Source of the DNA: Metaphire vulgaris | Taxonomy: Eukaryota > Annelida > Clitellata > Crassiclitellata > Megascolecidae | Length of the DNA stretch: 64,000 nt | Assembly: GCA_018105865.1 (NCBI GenBank) | Contig: CM030837.1 | Coordinates: 10,856,725-10,920,724, forward strand | Direction of reading: 5' to 3' | Shown: in pieces, positions 57,152 to 64,000 of the stretch | Layout: each line of letters opens with the position of its first letter | How positions within the stretch are numbered: position 1 is the stretch's first letter | Program-made: the position numbers and the translations under genes | Notes under the pieces: generated by a model | Databases searched by the model: none | What the model saw: the letters and a program-made list of their open reading frames with translations, nothing else | What the model was told of the DNA's origin: nothing

Positions 57152-58310
57152 AGTTAACCCATTTACCGTCCATTAAAATTTTTGATGCCATCACCGTGCC
57201 GGCCATTTATTTTTGGAAAAAGTCCTTGAAAACCCAATATTTAAATTTACCATATCTCAGGTTATATGAGAGCTAAGTAGATGAGGTATATACCATTGTT
57301 TAGCTTTTTTATTGCTCTTTCTAACTATCTGTGAATAAAAAAAATGTTGGAGGTACGGGCCACTATGCGGCCTATAATAGCATCCCTCCCCACATTTTTT
57401 TAAAGCTCAACAGCTAAACTTTTTGAGTGGTAACCCCACAAGGGTGAGCGGCAAAGTTGTAAGAGAATGTTAGTGGAACAAAATAAATCAAAAAATTTGA
57501 AAATCTGACAACATTTGGTAGAAATATACGAGTTGTAACCGGAACACTATTTTTCGGAACAAAAGTCTTAGCGATGAATTTTAGTAGTTTGTAAATTTGC
57601 AAAATCTCAGGCTATATGAAAGATAAAATGATGAGGTATACACCATTGCTTAGCTTTATTATTGCTCTTTCCAACTACCCATGCAAAAAAATTTATTTGG
57701 GGGCAGGGTCCACTCTATGGCCCAAAATAACACCACACCCCCCAAAAATTTTCAAAGCTCACCAGCTAAACTTTTTGAGTGGTAACCCCACTTGGGTGAT
57801 GGCAGTGTTGTAGGAGAATGTCAGTGGAACAAAATAAATCAAAAATTTTGAAAATCGGACAACAATTAGTAGAAATATACGAGTTGTGGCCAGAACACTC
57901 TTTTTCAGAACAAAAGCTTTAGCAGTGAATTTCTGTAGTTTGTAAATTTGCCGAATCTCAGGCTATATGAAAGCAAAAAGGATGAGGTATACACCATTGT
58001 TTAGCTTTATTATTGCTCTTTCCAACTACCCATGCAAAAAAAAATTTTGGGGCAGGGTCCACTCTATGGCCCAAAATAACACTGCACCCCCCAAATTTTC
58101 AAAGCTCACCAGCTAAACTTTTTGACTGGTAATTCCACTTGGGTGAGGGCAGTGTTGTAGGAGAATGTCAGTGGAACAAAATAAATCAAAAAGTTTGAAA
58201 ATCGGACAACAATTGGTAGAAATTGGTAGATTTGTAACCGGAACACCCTTTTTTCGAAACACAAGTCTTAGCGATGAATTTTGAGACAATTTTGTTAGCT
58301 TGCAAATTTT
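57152..58310 (+). repeat. Second array of ~350-bp monomers, TTAA-type left end
   Basis: After TTAACCCATTTACCGTCC at about 57152 come three monomers starting at the AGGYTATATGARAGMTAA motif at 57258, 57608 and 57959 (spacing 350-351), ending near 58310. Each monomer aligns along its length with those at 45938-46720, with shared ATTGTTTAGC, AGCGGCAAAGTTGTA and GGAACARATTA-like blocks. No closing TTAA end was found on the right. Confidence 0.83.
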
Positions 58311-58943
58311 AAAAATGAATACATGTATTGTTTGTATGGTCTTCCATTTGTGATTTGGTGCCATGAATGGTCTGATCTGTCTTTATTTTATGATTTTCTG
58401 GACTGAATTGTCTGGTTCGTACTCCTTTCATGATTTGGTGGCCCTGAAAAGGACCGTTTAGTGATGGCTGTGCCTACGATGTCAGTAACTCGACTTGGTG
58501 TGATATATTTCAAAGCACAGTGAAGGACACAAGGCTACATTGCACTCACTACAGTAGTATTTGGTGGTGTCCAGACAAAATCGCGGATGACACAAATAGT
58601 GCAAAATAGCGCAAAGCAAGAAACGATAGAGAGCACAACTTTCAAAGCCAAGTATTTGGTTGATAGGAAATACAAGTGCTGGGATTGCTGGGCGGTTGGG
58701 GGGGTTTGAACCCCCCAGTTAACTTTACAGCCATCACAAAACTCACATAGCAGGTACATGCAGTCTCTGCCCTCTTTTGAATTTCAGTCCGCAAACCCTT
58801 TTTCCCCTAGCTCAAATTACACAACGATACTGATTATCTTTAACAAGTCATAGCCGAGTAGTTAGTCGATAGGAAAAACGATACTGAATATCCTTCACAT
58901 GACATAGCCGAAGCAAGAAATGATAGAGAGCACAACTTTCAAT
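58311..58943. other. No gene; contains a short direct duplication
   Basis: GATAGAGAGCACAACTTTCAA occurs at about 58623 and 58922, and a GTCGATAGGAAAAACGATAC-like block is repeated nearby. Adjacent to the probable piggyBac terminus at 58944-58948. Nothing coding recognised. Confidence 0.5.
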
Positions 58944-59104
58944 TTAACATGTTTATTAAAATTAATACAACTACAAAGCTAATCAAAGAGACGTAGAAGC
59001 ATATACAAAACTGTTAAAAATGTCTCTTCATATTAATCAATAACTTAGAATTAAATAAGGTCTCTTCATATCAATCAATCACGTCGCTCCGTTCCTATCG
59101 CACA

Positions 59105-59245
59105 ATTACGTCGGCGCTATTTTGTCGCATTTTTTGAGCCATTTTGTCGTGAGCTATTTTGTCGCGGTTTTTCCGCTATTTTGTCATGCGCTATTTTGTC
59201 GTCCACGATTTTGTCTCCGCTATTTTGTTGTCCGTGATTTAGTTA
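59105..59245 (+). repeat. Short degenerate repeats of CTATTTTGTCG
   Basis: About seven spaced repeats of a GCTATTTTGTCGY core (variants CCATTTTGTCGT, CGATTTTGTCTC), spacing 17-23 bp, between the transposase stop and the TTAA end of the piggyBac remnant. Confidence 0.82.
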
Positions 59246-59501
59246 TGGTACCGTATTTGGTATCTGTCCTTGTCTTTTCCCCATCATGACCTGGTGACTG
59301 CATACTACAGACTTTGCAGCGCTTTCTTGGAACTGCATTACCTGCAGTTGGTGGAAGAATTTTGGAAAGTGTCGTCCAGTCAGCCTCAGTGGATTTGAAT
59401 CATTCGATGGTTTCAGCACTGGTCGACCTTTCTTTGATAGACGATTCGAATTGTGTTGAGTTTCCAAAAGTCTTTCAACCAGTTTCACTCTGAATTCTAG
59501 G

Positions 59502-59692
59502 CAGTGGCGGCTCTAGGATTTGGCAAGTGGGGGGGCCGTTGGGGCGGCAACTTCTAATCATGGGGGGCCAACCATTTGTTGTTTAATGTATGTAGCATTA
59601 AGTATAGGGTCCCAACTGGGGGGCCACTGGGGGGCCAGGCACTCAATAGGGGGGGCACGGGCCCCCTGGCCCGCCCGGTGGAGCCGCCACTG
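59502..59692. mobile_element. hAT-type MITE, 191 bp, in piggyBac gene
   Basis: Ends CAGTGGCGGCTCTAGGA and GTGGAGCCGCCACTG, with an exact 8-bp TSD attctagg (59494-59501, 59693-59700). It cuts the transposase between KMDHLE and RVKLVERL and adds a Gly/Pro-rich out-of-family tail to the upstream frame. Confidence 0.94.
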
Positions 59693-60360
59693 ATTCTAGG
59701 TGATCCATTTTGCTTGAAGGATTGTCCTTCTGGAACAGTATGCATGCATTCAAAACAATCTGATTCAATATGTGGCAGAAATGTTTCTTATACCAGATCT
59801 TTTTTCGCTTGCGCTCAACTGAGTATGTACTCAGCATCTGATCGGATGAGTCTACAGCGCCCATATTTTTGCTGTACATGGCAACAGCAGTTGGTTTCAG
59901 TTTGTCACCTCGATGGGTTTTGGCAATTGCCATTTCATTTTTGTGGAAGGTGGACAGGAGGATGACTTCATTTTTATCCATCCACTTCACTGCCATCAGA
60001 TTTGTTGAGAAGTAAGCAACCGTTTGATCTCTGGCAATTTTATTATTCTTCAGTTGCACTGGCATATTCTTTCTGTTCAATCGAACAGTTCCTACTGCAT
60101 CTGTCTGCTTCATGCGAAGCTCTTGGAAAAGAGCAGGTGATGAGTACCAGTTATCCATAAAAATGGTGTACCCTTTGCCTAGAAGCTCTTTTGCTATGGT
60201 CAAAACTATTCGTGATGAAGTCAGGTAATCTGCAGAATTGTCAAGTTCCATACCAGTTCCTGTGTGTAAAATAGCATTCCAGATGTAGCCTGAGCAACAT
60301 TCACAAAGTTCGTACGACTTCAGGCCAAACCGGGCTCTCTTCATTGGGACGTATTGCTTC

Positions 60361-61574
60361 AAACAAACCTCATCATCTCATAGCGTAAACTTCGGAGTGC
60401 CCCAAGGATCTGTCCTAGGGCCTGTATTGTTCAGTCTCTATACCACACCACTATCATCCTTAATCAATTCCCTCAACTTGAATCACCAACTCTATGCCGA
60501 CGACACTCAGTTATTCCTGTCCTTTTCGCCATCCTCATTTGACACATCAATTACTTTGCTTGAATCAGCATTCTCGTCTATTTCGTCATGGATGTCATCT
60601 AACCTCCTTGCTCTTAATCCATCCAAGACAGAATTCCTCTTAATAGGTCTACCCCAACAAGTTAAAAAAATTGACAGTCCCAAGCTAGTCCTGACTCCAG
60701 ATACCACAATAACCCCTGCTCCAACTGCAAAAAATCTTGGTTTCAAAATTGATTCATCCCTAAATTTAGAATCACAGATCTCCCAACTATCGAAATCCTG
60801 CTATGCCCATATTCACGATCTACGTCGCCTCCGTCCTTGCCTTGACACCAAAACTGCATCCACAATCGCCACTTCAATAGTCCATTCCAAACTGGATTAC
60901 TGCAACTCCCATTACTATAACCTCCCAAAAACCTCCATCAACAAATTACAATCAATTCAAAATGCACTAGCCCGAGCAGTAACCAAATCACCAAAGTTCT
61001 GCCATATTTCACCCATACTGAAGTCACTACACTGGCTTAAAATATCCGAACGTATACAGTACAAGATAATAACGACATTTACAGTTCACTTCATTCGTCA
61101 AAACCGGTTTACCTTCAGAAACTCTTAACGCCTCAGCCCCCCCGACCTACACGATCATCATCTCATCTCACACTTTCACGCCGTTAAATCAGTCATCACT
61201 CAAAATCTGCAACCGCGCTTTCTCTCACGCCGCACCAGAACTGTGGAACTCAATTCCAGCCTCCCTCCGCAGCCTACGAGTACGACATGGTCAAACAATA
61301 AGCTCCGAATCCTCATTTCCTTTAATTCCTTCACTGTCTCCTCATGCCTTTAGGTCTAAACTTAAAACCTTCCTATTCGAAAAGTCATTTCCCCCATAGC
61401 AATAACAACCTGACCCGCTGCCTCATAGATACACTGACCTTTGCCCGGCTGACAAGCCACCCTGTCTATAGCTATTTCAAGAAAGATTAAGCGCGTAAGA
61501 ATAAGCAGCTACTGCTGTGCTGCTTTCTGGGGCACTGTAGAAGTTTATGAGATTTTACTTTACTTACTTACTTA
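60361..61574 (+). mobile_element. L2/CR1-like LINE, RT core to 3' end, in piggyBac gene
   Basis: Begins just before [20 protein letters not shown]; catalytic box [19 protein letters not shown] intact; [75 protein letters not shown], then a frameshift near 61075 and a C-terminal AAPELWNSIPASLRS-like block near 61225. The tail is (ACTT)n. A cttc duplication (60357-60360, 61575-61578) flanks it. Removal restores [12 protein letters not shown] of the transposase. 5'-truncated before the RT palm. Confidence 0.9.
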
Positions 61575-61989
61575 CTTCATTGCCAGTCGACCTTTCCATA
61601 GCATGAGAGATTCATCAACAGCAATGTTCTGCTCTGGCTTGTACACCTCAGAGAATCGTTGGACAACTGCAGTGAAAAAAGGCTTGGTTTTGAAAAATGA
61701 CCTCTCCTGGGTGGACAAACGCCTCTGGCATTGTGGAGTTGTCAACAAAATGAAGACATTTCATAATTAGGCTGAAACGCTTTTCAGTCATTATACTCCT
61801 GACATAAGGAGTTTCAAGCACAGGCTTTGTTCTCCAGTAAAGCTCAACTTCAGGTTTTTGAATAATTCCCTGATAAACAATCAAAGAAATAAAAACAAGC
61901 TCATCCTGGTCAACATCGACCCACTTTCTCAGCCATGATTACGGTTTCTGAGGACCTAGTAGCATTTGTTCCACTCTATGATAACTCTA

Positions 61990-62043
61990 GAAACAAAGGG
62001 TGCATATTATATGTAGGTGTGTATTATACCCGAAATAATATGG
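61990..62043 (-). mobile_element. pogo-type terminal repeat
   Basis: GGTGCATATTATATGTAGG, then GTGTATTATACCCGAAATAA TATGG, ending at TA (62044-62045). Same double motif as at 19960-20042. Its left partner is not identified; it may be what truncated the piggyBac 5' end. Confidence 0.65.
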
Positions 62044-62045
62044 TA

Positions 62046-62480
62046 AAACACTTCAGATTACCCATCAGACATCAAATTGACTTTAACATCTGCATAATGG
62101 TCCACAAGATGCTATATTCAAACCAGGCACCATATCTCTGTATATTGCTTAATGTGCAGGATAATAAACACTGGACTTCAGGTGCATTAACTGTTTAGAT
62201 ACTCACACCACTCTGGTAAAGTGCTCCTTTTCAGTGGCTAGGCATAGACTGTGTGACTCACTTAAGGCATTGGGCTATTCTCATGACATTCAGACCAAGA
62301 CTTAAAATTACCGGGCAATCTTCTCTTCATAGCCTATCCTCCATAGCCAGAACTGGAAAATTCAGACTGCTTATTGGATCTAACAATAAGATATTTTACT
62401 TGGAAGTGACTGTTGATTGATGCCAACAAGTGCATTACAAAAGGCGCTACAGAAGTTCTTTAGTTAGCCATATTGATTGA
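62046..62480 (+). mobile_element. CR1/L2-like LINE C-terminal remnant
   Basis: RLPIRHQIDFNICIMVHKML and YSNQAPYLCILLNVQDN fit the post-RT region (LHWLPIRxRIDFKI... type). Later blocks are frameshifted, and GCGCTACAGAAGTTCTTTAG near 62443 looks like a 3' UTR. Weak but consistent. Confidence 0.55.
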
Positions 62481-62627
62481 AATACCAGTTCTCTTGCTCT
62501 GACAGAAGTAACAGATCGATTGCTATAAGAGTAGAACAATGGATGGAACATGGGCTTGAATGAATACATAAAAGTCAGACAATAATTCGTTAATTCAATC
62601 AGGGCAGTTAATAACCTTTGGGAACGA

Positions 62628-62669
62628 GAGAGACAGACAGACAGACAGAGAAAGAGGTAGCCAGTGAGA

Positions 62670-62733
<64 letters not shown>

Positions 62734-62734
62734 G
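62628..62734 (+). repeat. (GACA)n / (GA)n microsatellite
   Basis: (GACA)n at 62631-62650, (GA)n at about 62668-62702 and (GACA)n at 62701-62732. Confidence 0.95.
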
Positions 62735-63776
62735 ATGTTGCTCTCATGCAGAAGTCTAACTCATCTGCAACACATAATGAGGATTAGAAGCCATTTCTGC
62801 TTCAAATTGTTGATAATCTATGCAAAGATTTCAACCAAAAATAAAACCGTTAGCACATGCATTGTTAAAATAAATAAATAATAAATTCATAAAGCACGAC
62901 TGCATTGCATATATTGCAAATGTTTAGGAAAAAATTCGAAAATTTCCCAGCACTTTATTACATTGATGGTCACAAAAATTTTGGTTCGGCAACTTGAAAT
63001 TTAATTTTTTCACTTCATGCACCACCCTAATATCCTTTGATGTACACTGCTTCAGCTTAGTCTTTTGAACAACTCGTTTGAATCTGATAGACAAACATAT
63101 GACCATAAAATCCATTAACCCATTTAACGTGGACCCAGAGATAACTTGTCTGCCAGAGGCATTGCCGATACCTTGCATGATGACTTATCTCACCCCTGTG
63201 TAAAAAAGTTGTCAATGCACCATGGAGCCCAAATTAACTCGCCCTAATGCTAATTTATAGATAACACTAAAATAAAGTAAAATAACTGTTATTGATCAAA
63301 CTTCTTCAAAGTATAACCTGCATAAAACTGCTCATAATAAACTGAAATTGAACACTTTCTGTGCAGTTTTAAGCTTACCCATAACTTCTATACTGCACCT
63401 TAGCTTTAACTCTATTATTGCTTTATATTGTCATGTGATAGGCCCACTAACATTCACTAATTTTAGCCAAGCAAGATACAGTCATGTCTGTTTATTGCCA
63501 TTTGACAGACATTGGGTAAATACGATTCGTCATCCAATAGAAAACGGACAACACACCAAGCATTCCATGTTTATCATGTGACATGCGGCAACACCTAGAG
63601 TCGATTCAAGGAGGCTCGACATGGTGATTCACAATGTCATTAAATTATCAGCATTTTTAATGGCATTATGTGCTCATTCTACTAAAACTAATCAAACTTA
63701 AAAGTTCTTAGACGTTGTGCCGGACTGAATAAATAATCCTTTGAATATTTGTCCTTGGGTTTAAGGATAAAACTTA
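62735..63776. other. Intron sequence; open minus-strand stretch unassigned
   Basis: The minus strand 63178-62924 is open (RFKRVVQKTKLKQCTSKDIR) but has no clear splice sites or family match. TTAACCCATTTAACGTGG at 63117 resembles a TTAA-type element end without a partner. The remainder is AT-rich. Confidence 0.4.
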
Positions 63777-63777
63777 C

Positions 63778-63875
63778 TTGTTTTAATTCTAAGTGCTGTC
63801 TAACGTGACCTTTCACCTCAGCGATTTTCCTGTTGTCACTTCTAAGCAGGATATGTATTTGTGGCATCAATTCAG
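63778..63875 (-). CDS. Putative host-gene internal exon (first in window)
   Basis: A 98-bp minus-strand segment. Acceptor ATATTCGACATAG, strong donor GTAAGTTTT. After two codon-completing bases it reads ELMPQIHILLRSDNRKIAEV and KGHVRQHLELKQ, ending in phase 0, which fits the phase-0 start of 44907-45036. Amphipathic and helical in character; family unknown to me. It is the first of six phase-compatible candidates and probably not the first exon of the gene. Confidence 0.62.
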
Positions 63876-64000
63876 CTATGTCGAATATGTTAATTAGTCA
63901 GTGGAAGACATATCTTTTGTTAAATTTTAAATATATGTTTCCCCGTTCTACAAAGGCAAAGGCAGATGGTGGGAGTGCAAAAACAATAGAGGTATAATGC

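Larger units (their letters stand above)
58948..61965 (-). pseudogene. piggyBac transposase pseudogene (PGBD4-like), twice interrupted
   Basis: On the minus strand from about 61930: VDVDQDELVFISLIVYQGII, KPEVELYWRTKPVLETPYVR and LIMKCLHFVDNSTMPEAF, then after a frameshift near 61725 VYKPEQNIAVDESLMLWKGR. It continues at 60360 with [40 protein letters not shown] and AVDSSDQMLSTYSVERK, KMDHLE, and beyond 59493 RVKLVERLLETQHNSNR and an RKRCKVCS-type Cys-rich end near 59310. The three catalytic Asp positions of piggyBac (VDES, MDNWY, VDSSDQ) are all present. Damage: frameshifts near 61725 and 59390, a LINE at 60361-61574 and a MITE at 59502-59692. TTAA + CATGTTTATT at 58944-58957 is probably its 3' terminus; the 5' end beyond 61965 is lost. 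Confidence 0.87.

Overview
The window is metazoan nuclear DNA: AT-rich, without operons, and built almost entirely of interspersed repeats, with short spliced exons on the minus strand. The mix of CR1/L2-like, RTE-like and Jockey/I-like LINEs, hAT, pogo (Tc1/mariner superfamily), piggyBac, solo LTRs and a tRNA-derived SINE fits an invertebrate or early-branching chordate genome. I cannot name the species. There is no rRNA, CRISPR or bacterial content.

Host gene. Six short minus-strand segments (63778-63875, 44907-45036, 34466-34616, 20587-20701, 20160-20303, 4800-4906) are bounded by GT/AG sites. Their reading frames join in consistent phase at all five junctions. I read them as consecutive internal exons of one unidentified gene spread over about 59 kb, and nearly everything else lies in its introns.

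Layout. 0.8-3.7 kb: RTE and CR1-like fragments. 5.0-8.8 kb: one minus-strand LINE interrupted by a hAT MITE and a SINE. 9-11.4 kb: decayed CR1-like and RTE. 11.4-14.7 kb: pogo transposase pseudogene split by a solo LTR that carries 38-bp repeats. 15.2-16.2 kb: hAT within hAT. 16.6-20.0 kb: LINEs nested in LINEs. 21-29 kb: RTE, an almost intact CR1-like ORF, and I/RTE-like LINEs. 29.3-34.3 kb: an RTE holding a hAT, which holds a near-complete Jockey-like LINE. 35-39.7 kb: further LINEs, one CR1 inside an RTE. 40.5-43 kb and 48.9-51.7 kb: two CR1 copies that share the same stop codons. 44.1-44.9 kb: methionine aminopeptidase 2 retrocopy. 45.3-47.0 kb: a hAT containing a TTAA-flanked element built of ~350-bp tandem monomers. 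53.6-54.1 kb: second solo LTR. 54.4-56.5 kb: RTE > pogo-like MITE > piggyBac-like MITE. 57.2-58.3 kb: a second array of the same ~350-bp monomers. 58.9-62 kb: piggyBac transposase pseudogene carrying a LINE and a hAT MITE.

The target-site duplications (TSDs) are well enough kept that a relative insertion order can be read at many loci. No element appears fully autonomous: every transposase or reverse transcriptase seen has stops, frameshifts, truncation or a lost catalytic residue. The 429-codon CR1-like ORF at 24898-26187 comes closest to intact, but it lacks the endonuclease.
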